From assembly GCF_007993755.1 (NCBI RefSeq), contig NZ_CP042467.1, positions 3,372,001 through 3,436,000 on the forward strand: 64,000 nucleotides of DNA. The letters run 5' to 3'. Below the pieces are notes generated by a model. That model was not told where the DNA came from. It saw only the letters and a list, made by a program, of their open reading frames with translations, and did no database searches. A program made the translations under genes and the position numbers. The DNA comes from Microvenator marinus (GTDB lineage: Bacteria > Myxococcota_A > Bradymonadia > Bradymonadales > Bradymonadaceae). Shown one piece after another: positions 24,282 through 32,664 of this stretch; within the stretch, counting starts at the first letter, position 1, and every line of letters begins with the position of its first letter.

Positions 24282-25157
24282 TCAATAAACGAAGTCGTCG
24301 TCGCCTTCACTGATGGTGACCACCACAATCGTGTCCGATTTGACGCCGGCATCGAGTGCCATCCACGCATTCTCCAACATCGTGGCATGGCCTGCTTCAT
24401 CGGCAATCACGTGCAGAATCTGCTTGGTCCAGGCGTCTTCTGGGGCCACGTTCGCCGAGCTCTCTTGGATATCCCCGAGTTTGTCGGTTAGGAGGTCGTT
24501 GGCGCGCTGCATGGTGTAGGGTTCGGTGCGCGGGAACGTGACAGCTCGGGTGACAGAGACTCCGACTTTGTGAGTGTCTATCTCCACCAAGAGGTCGGTA
24601 ATCTTGCCCTGAGTCGTGTAGACGACCTCGGTCTCGGTCTTTAAGAGTGCGGCCATCTCACAGCGGTGCAGGACCTCGTAGGAGAAGACTTCCGAGAAGA
24701 TCGAGCTTCCGCCCGCGTTGCCGTCATTGATGATTTCCTGACCACCCTCACTCAGCCGCTCGAAGTCTACGTCATCGTAAGGGTCCATCTCAAAGTCGAT
24801 GGTGTTGACATAGAAATACGGGTCCACCGACTCGATCTCCATTTGGTCGATCTCGCCGCAATCACCACTGATTACGCCAAGGGGATCCGCATCCGGCATG
24901 TCTGGCGCGGCATCCATTTCGGCATCCGCCTCAGCATCTGGCTCCATGTCTGGGGCCAGATCCTCTTCCATGTCCGCGCCCATATCTGGAGACAAGTCCG
25001 GGCCAGAATCGTCTTCGGACCCAAGGTCGGACGTGCCCTGGTCTGACGTGCCCTGGTCGAACGCGAGGTCAGGCACGTCTGGAGTTGTCGGAGGCGCAGC
25101 ATCCTCACCACACGCAAAGACGAAAGCCGAGAGCAAAAGAATCAGCAGAACTTTCAT
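24282..25157 (-). CDS. Hypothetical lipoprotein with an Asp-rich linker
   Basis: The protein is 291 aa. The signal peptide ends in FVFAC (lipobox). Residues about 20-95 are low-complexity Asp/Pro/Met/Glu, with SDQGT and DMxPD-type repeats; the DNA shows repeats of GTGCCCTGGTC near 25035-25060. The C-terminal 190 residues are globular, mixed alpha/beta. The start overlaps the dynamin-like gene's stop by 1 nt (TAATG), so the two form an operon. The linker style is typical of this lineage. Function unknown. Confidence 0.7.
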   Translation of the reverse strand: MKVLLILLLSAFVFACGEDAAPPTTPDVPDLAFDQGTSDQGTSDLGSEDDSGPDLSPDMGADMEEDLAPDMEPDAEADAEMDAAPDMPDADPLGVISGDCGEIDQMEIESVDPYFYVNTIDFEMDPYDDVDFERLSEGGQEIINDGNAGGSSIFSEVFSYEVLHRCEMAALLKTETEVVYTTQGKITDLLVEIDTHKVGVSVTRAVTFPRTEPYTMQRANDLLTDKLGDIQESSANVAPEDAWTKQILHVIADEAGHATMLENAWMALDAGVKSDTIVVVTISEGDDDFVY

Positions 25158-26986
25158 TACGCTGCCTCCTCCGGCTTCGCGGACTCCGCATCTGGCACGC
25201 TTTGTGCCACGTGTTTGGCGAGCTTTTCGCGGCTCGTTGCGAGGAGTTTCTGCACACGTCGTGTGGCCTCGAGGCGTTCTTCCACGCGCTTGAGAAGCTC
25301 TTCCTGATTCAAGTTCTCGCCGCGCTCCTTCTGCACCTGCTCCAAGACCTCTTCGATCTGGCGGTAGAGTCGGTCACCCGCGTTCTCCACAAAGGTTTTG
25401 AGCTTCGAGCCGTAATCGTGAATGAAGCGCAACATCTCGGCTTCGAGCTTCTCGCCGGCGAGCCGAATGGCTTTGACACCCTCTTCACGGGCTTGCTCCT
25501 TGATTCGGTCGTCCACCTTATCTTTCAGCAGGAAGGCTACCACCGGCGCGGCGAGCGTCAGCAGGCCGCCTACGATAGCGTTCGCAAAGAAGAGCACGGA
25601 GACGCCAAAGGCCCCGAGTGCGAAGACGCCGATATCGTACGCGATAGTATCCACTTCTAGATTCAGGTCGGCGCTTAGGCCCAGTTCATCGCGGATTCCC
25701 TCCACAGTCTCGCGTAGCGAAGCGTTCGTAACCTCGATGATCTCTTCGGCGAGCTCTTCGAGCGTATGAGCCATCTCGGTGCCTTCTTTCTCAATCCAAT
25801 CCTTAAACGTGTCCTGAATGAATGCGGGAAGGAATCTCTTGATGTCTCGGGCGTCAGCGCGCTCGATCTCGATGGGAAGTGCCTCAGCAAATGCGTTGGT
25901 GAACGAGCGCACGTTATGGCGCGTCGCGGCCGCGATATCCCCGACCGAGTTGTCGATCTGGTCGATATTCTCAGAGATAAGCTGTCGCGATTCCACGAGT
26001 CGTTTGTGTACCGCAGCAATTCGCTTGTTGAGTTCGTCTGCCTCGAGCTTGTAGCCCTGCCGCTTGATCTGCAGGTTTTGCTCCAGCATGCCTCCGACCC
26101 TCATTCCGCCTGCGATGGCCGAATCCAAGATGATGAACGCACGTTGTTCGTCCAGGAATGTCCCGAGGTTGTCCCTGAACTGCGCAAAAGCCGCAGGTGT
26201 AGAGCGCTTCTCTTTTTGCGCCTGCAATGCCTCGCGCGCTGAGAACGCGTAGAGTTCAACGTCGCCGATGAGCCCGGCGAGCCGCTCGCGGGCGTAGAGC
26301 TCGACCTCGCGCGCATCGGCATCGGAGAGGGCATCGATCTTTCCCAGAATGAAGATGATGCGATCGCGATTGGCTTTGAGCAGACGGTCTTTGATGAAGG
26401 TGACTTCGCTCTTCTTCAGCACTTGCGTGGCGTCGAGCACGTAGAGAATCACGTCGGCGCGCGGCAGATAGCCATAGGTGATCTCGACCTTCTGGCGCGA
26501 GATATCGTTGACGCCAGGGGTATCAACCAGCACAAGCCCATTAGCGAGGAACGGATTTGGGTGCGAAATCTCAACGTATTCTGGCTCGATGGACGCTTCT
26601 TCAACGTGTTTGACGACGCCTTCGACGTCGGTGATCTCGATATCGTAGATCTCACCGTCCATAGCCGGCTTTACGCGTGCTTTATGGGCTTCGCCGTGGA
26701 CCAGATGTGTGATGACCGCGGTGGTAGGGGTGATGCCCATAGGCAAGACCTCTTGGCCGAGCAGCGCGTTGACCACCGTGGATTTACCGTGATTGAACTC
26801 GCCGAGCACCACGAGGGTGATGCGGCCCTTGTGGAGCGAGGGGATTCGGTCCTCGACGATCTCTTTTTCCAGGGTGTGGAGGTTTGAGTTCGCGGCAATC
26901 TCGGCGAGCTCTTTGAGCAGGTCTTCGACCTCGTCGGCCTTGATTGGAAGGTGGCTCTTTGGCTCGTCAACGTGTTCTTCGCTCAT
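25157..26986 (-). CDS. Dynamin-family GTPase, membrane associated
   Basis: About 609 aa. GTPase motifs: G1 GEFNHGKSTVVNALLG, G3 DTPGVND and G4 GKIDAL. The helical region that follows is long (about 300-440). Two adjacent hydrophobic helices (about 460-505: VFALGAFGVSVLFFANAIVGG and LLTLAAPVVAFLL) could be a membrane paddle, and a coiled-coil tail lies at 520-590. Bacterial dynamin-like proteins remodel or fuse membranes. The frame is open from an ATG at 26998; 26986 is chosen because GAGG lies 6 nt upstream of it. It is followed, in a 1-nt overlap, by the Asp-rich lipoprotein. Confidence 0.85.
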   Translation of the reverse strand: MSEEHVDEPKSHLPIKADEVEDLLKELAEIAANSNLHTLEKEIVEDRIPSLHKGRITLVVLGEFNHGKSTVVNALLGQEVLPMGITPTTAVITHLVHGEAHKARVKPAMDGEIYDIEITDVEGVVKHVEEASIEPEYVEISHPNPFLANGLVLVDTPGVNDISRQKVEITYGYLPRADVILYVLDATQVLKKSEVTFIKDRLLKANRDRIIFILGKIDALSDADAREVELYARERLAGLIGDVELYAFSAREALQAQKEKRSTPAAFAQFRDNLGTFLDEQRAFIILDSAIAGGMRVGGMLEQNLQIKRQGYKLEADELNKRIAAVHKRLVESRQLISENIDQIDNSVGDIAAATRHNVRSFTNAFAEALPIEIERADARDIKRFLPAFIQDTFKDWIEKEGTEMAHTLEELAEEIIEVTNASLRETVEGIRDELGLSADLNLEVDTIAYDIGVFALGAFGVSVLFFANAIVGGLLTLAAPVVAFLLKDKVDDRIKEQAREEGVKAIRLAGEKLEAEMLRFIHDYGSKLKTFVENAGDRLYRQIEEVLEQVQKERGENLNQEELLKRVEERLEATRRVQKLLATSREKLAKHVAQSVPDAESAKPEEAA

Positions 26987-27323
26987 AGTCATCCTCATCT
27001 ATTCAAACTTTCATCGGCTTCGGGGCACCACTTTCGCCAAGCGTCCCATAATGGTCTAACGGACACATGGTTTGTGTGACATTGAGTAATATCTCTTGGA
27101 GCCGGGCACCAAGACCTACCGTGAAGTTTCGCGGAGCCCGCGGATGGTGCACTTCATCCGTGTGAAGTTGCTACCGTGGGGCGCAAACTATGGCGATCTT
27201 GTCCGTTGCCGACCTGCGGACATTACGAAAATCCTGTCACAGCCTCCTTGTGTTCTACGTTTTGACCGGGAGCAATCTACTCATGGTGCCCCGGAGTCGA
27301 TGAAACTCACTTTACACTCACAC
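26987..27323. other. Intergenic region with nested hairpins; no convincing gene
   Basis: This 337-nt gap between the M48 stop (27324) and the dynamin-like start (26986) has no credible gene; a 136-codon plus-strand frame crosses it but runs into the M48 gene. Inverted repeats: ACACA/TGTGT (27063-27077), TGAAGT/ACTTCA (27122-27127 with 27151-27156) enclosing CGCGG/CCGCG (27130-27134 with 27138-27142), and the competing CGGATG/CATCCG (27141-27146 with 27155-27160). Alternative pairings could mean a switch-like RNA, but this is speculative. Confidence 0.4.
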
Positions 27324-28208
27324 CTAAATCACGGAGATCAATTCTTCGACCTCGCGGTCCACCTCATCGAGTGGACGGCCTCCGCGCTCACCCTTCAATG
27401 CCTGAAAGTACGAACTTTGGGCAAAAAGCCTCAACGCTTGGACCCGTTTGGGCAAGTAAGGATGCCTCGCGAAAAGCTCTTGGAACCGCCCAACGCCTTC
27501 CTGTAGCTCGCCAAGTTGAGCCAGGTACTCGTCGATATTCATTTCTTCGAAAAGCTTCTCAGACCCCAAAGCAACCTTCATCAGCGACATCAAAGCGACC
27601 TGCTCGTTCTTGCAACAGACAAGACCCGCGCGGTCACAGGTGATCTCACCTCGACGGCTCCACGCATTCAGGGCCATGGATGCGGGCAAACTCGCCCATT
27701 TCACATAGACACCGATGCCCTGCGCCATAAAACTTGCAGCCGTGTGATAAACCACGTGTGAGTTCTGGATGTGGCCACACTCGTGGCCGATCACGAACCG
27801 CACCTCATCGTCCGAAAGCTTGTCTACCAGTGCGCTATTCACCAGGATGAAAGACTCTTCGTTGGTACCGTAAGTCCCAGCATTGATGAATGGGCTCTGG
27901 CTCACATAGACTGTGGGCACCGGAATATCGAGCGCTTCGGCACACTCTACAACGATATCGTGCAGATGAGGGAACTGACGCCGGCTCACTTTGACCGATG
28001 TCCCAAGCAGCTCATTCTTCTGGAACGACTTCCAAAATCGAACGCTCGACTCAACCACCACGCGCACCGGCGCAAGCCGCTGAAGCTGTCGCAATACCTT
28101 GACGTCGCCCGAGAACGCGTAGTCCCCGAATCCACCGCGTGACTCCTTGCCACCGCCTGGATTCTTTTTACGGTCTACGTATTTCTGAAAGTCGAACTCA
28201 GCTGACAT
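27324..28208 (-). CDS. M48-family zinc metallopeptidase
   Basis: The protein is 294 aa. The FVIGHECGHIQNSH motif gives the HExxH zinc site, and EITCDRAGLVC supplies the downstream Glu ligand typical of M48 (Ste24/HtpX/YcaL-type). The long membrane helices of HtpX are absent, so it is probably soluble or peripheral; no clear signal peptide. Members process or degrade membrane and periplasmic proteins. The ATG at 28208 is the only good start, but the Shine-Dalgarno is weak. The neighbours on either side are lipoprotein genes on the same strand. Confidence 0.8.
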   Translation of the reverse strand: MSAEFDFQKYVDRKKNPGGGKESRGGFGDYAFSGDVKVLRQLQRLAPVRVVVESSVRFWKSFQKNELLGTSVKVSRRQFPHLHDIVVECAEALDIPVPTVYVSQSPFINAGTYGTNEESFILVNSALVDKLSDDEVRFVIGHECGHIQNSHVVYHTAASFMAQGIGVYVKWASLPASMALNAWSRRGEITCDRAGLVCCKNEQVALMSLMKVALGSEKLFEEMNIDEYLAQLGELQEGVGRFQELFARHPYLPKRVQALRLFAQSSYFQALKGERGGRPLDEVDREVEELISVI

Positions 28209-28248
28209 AAATCCTCACTTCGCGTGTCCACTCTATCTAACACACGGA

Positions 28249-28641
28249 CTATTGAACTTCATTTCCTTCAACCACCAAAGTTTCTTCGGTAGTCCGCCCG
28301 CCAGCATCAGATGCCGCAATCACAATTGTAAATTCAGCATTGCATACCAGAGGTGGCGTAAACTCCACCGGTGGCGTCCAGGTGAATCGGTCGTCGGCAT
28401 CATCGTCGGCAAGGGTGTCCATAGAAAGGCCGTTGATAAAGCCCGTCACGCTGGACGAAACCAAGTCCCGGTCGTCGTCCGTGACCACCACCGATACCTC
28501 AGAAACCGTCGGGTACTCACCCGTGGAGCCGCCTTCACACAAAACCTGTGGAGAGCCGATGACGGGCACGTTCGGGGGAGGCTCTTCTTCGCCACAACCC
28601 AATCCGAGAACTAAACACATTGCACATAAGATTCGTTTCAT
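28249..28641 (-). CDS. Small hypothetical lipoprotein
   Basis: About 130 aa. The signal peptide ends in LGLGC (lipobox). A Glu/Pro linker is followed by a beta-rich segment with an Asp run (LADDDADDRF) and two Cys. The ATG at 28641 is preferred over the upstream frame start at 28659 because it overlaps the upstream stop (ATGA) and starts the signal peptide. It is translationally coupled to the membrane-anchored protein at 28638-29864. Function unknown. Confidence 0.7.
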   Translation of the reverse strand: MKRILCAMCLVLGLGCGEEEPPPNVPVIGSPQVLCEGGSTGEYPTVSEVSVVVTDDDRDLVSSSVTGFINGLSMDTLADDDADDRFTWTPPVEFTPPLVCNAEFTIVIAASDAGGRTTEETLVVEGNEVQ

Positions 28642-29864
28642 TCTTCCCACTCTATCCAACTGGTTTGCGCGTAGAGGCTATAAAGGTCTGCGCCCATATC
28701 TTTAGATTCCCATCGCTCGGCGCCACAATACCAGAGCGGATATCCGTCCTTCTTCTGGCAGTAGCCAGCCTCGTAAGGCCGCGCCAAATCGTAACGAGGT
28801 GCATCTTCGAGGCTCCCGGACCAGACCGCAATCACGGGCATTTCGTCAGTCGCCTTGAACGCCTTGCGGCACGCTTCGTACCAGCGTTTGCGCTGCGTCT
28901 CACCCATGGCTCTGTAGCCGTAATTGGCCAAGGACGAGAGCTCTTTGGCGGCTTGTTCCGAGACTACAGGGTCGGGCGAGTTGACCAAACGGCAAAGCTG
29001 AAATAGCGCGCCATCTCTTAAGTCGTGGTCGTAATCCGGGAGTTCAGCTGTCTCTACGATCCGAAAGTTCTTTGGCTGCCCATTGCGCGTCAACCACCCA
29101 AGCCCACGCGCGAGAAGCGCCGCCTCACTTGGCCGAATCTCGGCCCCGAGCTCCGAAAAATGCTTGTCGGCCACCATCACGAGGTCTTCGCCCTGTGCCG
29201 GCGCGACCTGGAACAATATACTCTGACACGCAGCGGCGCCTTCGTAATCCATGTTGAGCGCACAGACTCTGGCCCACTTCCAAAACTCAGGTGATTCGGG
29301 CCGCTCTCGCCACTCCTTAAACGACTCGATGGCGTTCGATACCAGCCGCGCGTTTCCTTCCCATGCGCGGTTTTGCTCCCAGAATTCATGAACCTCTTTT
29401 TGCAAGTCTTCCCGCGGCAGCTTGTCCGCAAAATACAAAAGACTCAGGCACGCATACGGGGCGTTTTCGTCGCGACGATCCACGGCCTTGAGGAGCTCGA
29501 GCCGCATCGTGTCGGACACGGTACCACCGGCAATCTGCTCAGAGCGCACGCCACACGCGGTCTCATTTGTGGCACGGGCGCCGAACCGTAGCGCCGCCAC
29601 GATTTCCTCGTCAGTCCATGCCCGTGACCTTAGCTCGGAGCTTTTCAGCGCATCGAGTTTAGACGCCACATCTTTTTGAGCCTGCGCGGCATCGCTGAGC
29701 TTCTCGACAACCGCCGCATCCTCAGGAGACACCACGGGTTTGGGCGCGTCTTCAGGCCGCAGCCCCATGTAGATCGCGATGGCCGCAATCGTGACCAGCA
29801 CCAAAGAATAGTCGATTGCGCCTAGTCCTTCTTCTTGTTCCGGTGCCGGGATGTGTAGCTTCAT
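28638..29864 (-). CDS. Membrane-anchored hypothetical protein with helical repeats
   Basis: The protein is 408 aa. A single hydrophobic helix at about 18-35 (YSLVLVTIAAIAIYMGL) anchors it with the C-terminus outside the cytoplasm. The rest is Glu/Ala/Trp/Arg-rich, with helical segments that look like TPR/HEAT-type repeats (LLYFADKLPREDLQKEV, AARAL-type). Several Cys are scattered (TACGVR, YACLSLL, GAAACQS). No enzyme motif is visible. The downstream lipoprotein gene overlaps its stop by 4 nt. Confidence 0.65.
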   Translation of the reverse strand: MKLHIPAPEQEEGLGAIDYSLVLVTIAAIAIYMGLRPEDAPKPVVSPEDAAVVEKLSDAAQAQKDVASKLDALKSSELRSRAWTDEEIVAALRFGARATNETACGVRSEQIAGGTVSDTMRLELLKAVDRRDENAPYACLSLLYFADKLPREDLQKEVHEFWEQNRAWEGNARLVSNAIESFKEWRERPESPEFWKWARVCALNMDYEGAAACQSILFQVAPAQGEDLVMVADKHFSELGAEIRPSEAALLARGLGWLTRNGQPKNFRIVETAELPDYDHDLRDGALFQLCRLVNSPDPVVSEQAAKELSSLANYGYRAMGETQRKRWYEACRKAFKATDEMPVIAVWSGSLEDAPRYDLARPYEAGYCQKKDGYPLWYCGAERWESKDMGADLYSLYAQTSWIEWEE

Positions 29865-29883
29865 CCATGTCCCAGGGATCGAG

Positions 29884-32664
29884 TCAGCGTAGTCTTATAC
29901 CAAACTCGGTCGAGCTTCGTGCATCTTTTATGAACACGAAATTCGAGTTCGAGTCAGTCGATAGGACTCGATAGTAGGGCCCAACCTGATATGTGACAAC
30001 TTTGGTTGGGAAAACACCTTCGGTGTCGAAGTTTCTCGACACGAAATGCGGCGAGATTTCAAAGGTGTAGGAGAGGTCTCTGACCGGTTCGACCTGAAGA
30101 GATTCTTCTGCTGTACCAAGCTCGGCGCCTGGATACATGAAGAACGACAAGTACGGGCCCGTGAAGGTCTCGCCAGTCTTTACGCGGGATTGCCGCTTGG
30201 GCTCGAATGGGTTGGCCGGTGCAGGTCTCTCGGCGCAAAGTCCGAACTGATTCTCTCGCTCCGACAAAAGCCCGCTGCGCTCGCCGTTGACCACCCAGGT
30301 GTCTAGCGGTCGAACTTCCCACGAAATGCCCGTAGGGAAGCATTCACGCGTCGGGAGGGCTTGTGCAAAGCCTTCGATAGGGGCGAGGAAGAGCTCGGTG
30401 GCGGTCATGGCCGCAACCCGATAGGTCAAGAAGCCCGGGTCGCCAGCAAAATCCGCACAGGCCTCGGTGTCCGCGGGCGGCGTGGTGATGATGGCCACGT
30501 CGTCTTCAAACACACCGGCTCGGCAAAGGTCAACGCCGGCATCCAAGACCGCGACCTCGGTGGCCTCTTCGAGCATGATGCTCTCGGTCGTTTCGGCAAA
30601 AACACCATCAGATCGGCGAGTCGCCGGAAGGGCGCCTTCGTAGGTGACGGTCCAGCTTTCAGCGATAAGCCGCGAATCAAACGTGCGTGCGCTCGACCCG
30701 AGCTCCAAGAAGAAATCGTCGGTTTCGCCGCCGACCCTGAAGAAGGCTTGCTCAAAAGCCAGCAAGTCGGCGCGGCTGAACGCGTCGAGACTCAGGATCG
30801 AGCTCGGCTCGATACCCGTGGCGTCCAAAGAGAGTGGCTGAGGCAAAAGCGGTGACGTGCAGCCCAGCTCGCGTGGGGCGCCAGGAACACCAGCCAAATT
30901 ACGTAGTTCATTTTCCACAGATTCGGGGAGCTGGCATGTGCCTTTGCCTGCCACGCGACCTTCAGCGCCGGCAACATCCACCAGACCAAAACGCGGATTG
31001 ACGATCATCGAGGTTCCGTCCTCACAGAAGAACCGCCTCTTGAGAAGCTCGTCGTTCTCACAATCAGTGCATTCCGCCGCACACTCGCCTGCGAAATCAT
31101 CGCGCGCGATCAGCGGAAACTCTGGAATCTGCGTGCACTTGAGCTCCTCGGTCGCGGCGAGCTCCTCGAGGTCCAAGAAGTCCGAGTTTAGGAGTTTGCG
31201 TGCCTCACTCGTCGCTACACGGCAGAACGTATCCATGGTCTCGACGTATCGAACCCGGCCCGTATCTTCGGTGACAAACGCGCCCCACGCATAACGGACC
31301 ACGACCTCGTCGAGCTCATAAGCCGCGCGATCTGTGGTGCCTTCGAAGAAGCTCTCCGAGCATGGAACGCCGATATTATCCGTTCTCAAGCAGTCGCGGC
31401 GCACGGTTCCGGTCACGTCCAGTGGTCTTGGGAACACAGGGACGCCCACGAGATTCGTGAACTCATCCACCCGTGGCTCCACCGAGGTCGCGGCGTTCAC
31501 CAAGACTTCTCGGGCCACGTCCAGGATCACGACCTGATTTCGCTGTCGGTCGACGAGGTACGCGAATCCACCGAGCTCATCGATCGAAATCGCGTCAAAC
31601 CCCACAAACTTAATCTCGTCTTCAGATTGGCCGAGCGGCCCGAAGCACCCCGGGTCGTCGGGGTAGTCGATCAGGCCATCTCCGTCATTGTCCACGCCAT
31701 CATTGCAGGGTGCGCTTGGTACGGAACCTACGGTGGGTCCGCTCTCCGAGCTCGTTGGGCTAAGGCATTCGGGGTCGTCGCGGTCGGTCAGGCCGTCGCC
31801 GTCGTTGTCTTCGCCGTCCTGGCAATCGCCCGTGTCAGCAGCTACGGCTGCTTCGGTGCCGTAGGGACCAAAACACTGCGGGTCAGCCTGGTCGATCAGG
31901 CCGTCGCCGTCATTATCAACGCCATCGGAACACTCAGATGTGGCGCCGATCTGGTTCGAAATTGCGAACGTGGTCAGGTCCACCACCACCACGTAGTCAA
32001 ACTCGCGAAGCGTCACGAACGCTTTGAGGCCATCGGGTGTGACGGCCAAGTCCGTGGCGGTGCCCGGAAGGTCAAGCGTGGTGCGGGTATCCGTGGGCTC
32101 TTCGCAGCCGCCGGGCTCGCACGTGATGCCATCCATGAACACGAGCTGTGTCGGGCTGCCTTGAGCCACGGTGATGAGGTCGGCACCGTCGCGCTTGCTC
32201 ACTTCAAAGGCGATCGGCGTGTCGTCGAGCGAAATTCGAGCGTCCAGGACCTCGGGCTCCCAGATATTGACGAGGCTGATATCACGGTCGATTTGGTTCA
32301 GCGTGTAGGCCACGGTACCATCCGTGGACGCGGCTACGTCCACCGGCAGGCGCCCAACGGCCAGGTGCGTCACACCGGGTTTGGCCTGGGTGAGGTCCGC
32401 GAGGCGAGGCTCGGTGGTGTCCAGACCCACAAAGGCCAGCCGGTCCGAGTTCTCGTTGACCACAAGTCCAATCGCACCGGGCGCGTCGTCTTCGCATGCC
32501 TCAAAGATGGGCGTCGAGATCTTGTCTTGCACAGAAAAATTCAGGCAAACACGGCCTTTGGCTACGGCGATGGCGGTAGGCGCATTGAGGCTGATCGGAG
32601 GTGAGGGCAGCGCGTCTGTACAGGCGCTTAGCCCCAGTGCCATGAGTGCGAGTGTCTTTTTCAT
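29884..32664 (-). CDS. Large beta-rich lipoprotein with three DNDGDG repeats
   Basis: About 926 aa. The signal peptide ends in GLSAC (lipobox). The N-terminal half has YVTN/YncE-like propeller text (PGVTHLAVGRLPVDVAASTDG), and residues around 285-385 contain three CxDGxDNDGDGLxD repeats like the thrombospondin type-3/EF-hand-like calcium motif. The C-terminal half has many Cys. ATG 32664 is chosen over the upstream frame start at 32763 because it starts the signal peptide and overlaps the upstream stop (TGATG). It probably acts with the following propeller lipoprotein at the cell surface. Ligand unknown. Confidence 0.75.
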   Translation of the reverse strand: MKKTLALMALGLSACTDALPSPPISLNAPTAIAVAKGRVCLNFSVQDKISTPIFEACEDDAPGAIGLVVNENSDRLAFVGLDTTEPRLADLTQAKPGVTHLAVGRLPVDVAASTDGTVAYTLNQIDRDISLVNIWEPEVLDARISLDDTPIAFEVSKRDGADLITVAQGSPTQLVFMDGITCEPGGCEEPTDTRTTLDLPGTATDLAVTPDGLKAFVTLREFDYVVVVDLTTFAISNQIGATSECSDGVDNDGDGLIDQADPQCFGPYGTEAAVAADTGDCQDGEDNDGDGLTDRDDPECLSPTSSESGPTVGSVPSAPCNDGVDNDGDGLIDYPDDPGCFGPLGQSEDEIKFVGFDAISIDELGGFAYLVDRQRNQVVILDVAREVLVNAATSVEPRVDEFTNLVGVPVFPRPLDVTGTVRRDCLRTDNIGVPCSESFFEGTTDRAAYELDEVVVRYAWGAFVTEDTGRVRYVETMDTFCRVATSEARKLLNSDFLDLEELAATEELKCTQIPEFPLIARDDFAGECAAECTDCENDELLKRRFFCEDGTSMIVNPRFGLVDVAGAEGRVAGKGTCQLPESVENELRNLAGVPGAPRELGCTSPLLPQPLSLDATGIEPSSILSLDAFSRADLLAFEQAFFRVGGETDDFFLELGSSARTFDSRLIAESWTVTYEGALPATRRSDGVFAETTESIMLEEATEVAVLDAGVDLCRAGVFEDDVAIITTPPADTEACADFAGDPGFLTYRVAAMTATELFLAPIEGFAQALPTRECFPTGISWEVRPLDTWVVNGERSGLLSERENQFGLCAERPAPANPFEPKRQSRVKTGETFTGPYLSFFMYPGAELGTAEESLQVEPVRDLSYTFEISPHFVSRNFDTEGVFPTKVVTYQVGPYYRVLSTDSNSNFVFIKDARSSTEFGIRLR

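Noticed and set aside
27096-27506. A 136-codon plus-strand frame in the dynamin/M48 gap
   Set aside because: It runs into the M48 gene on the other strand, has no Shine-Dalgarno and no family.
31627-32604. A 325-codon frame on the plus strand
   Set aside because: Antisense to the DNDGDG lipoprotein; Val/Ala/Gly/Arg-rich shadow without signal or family.
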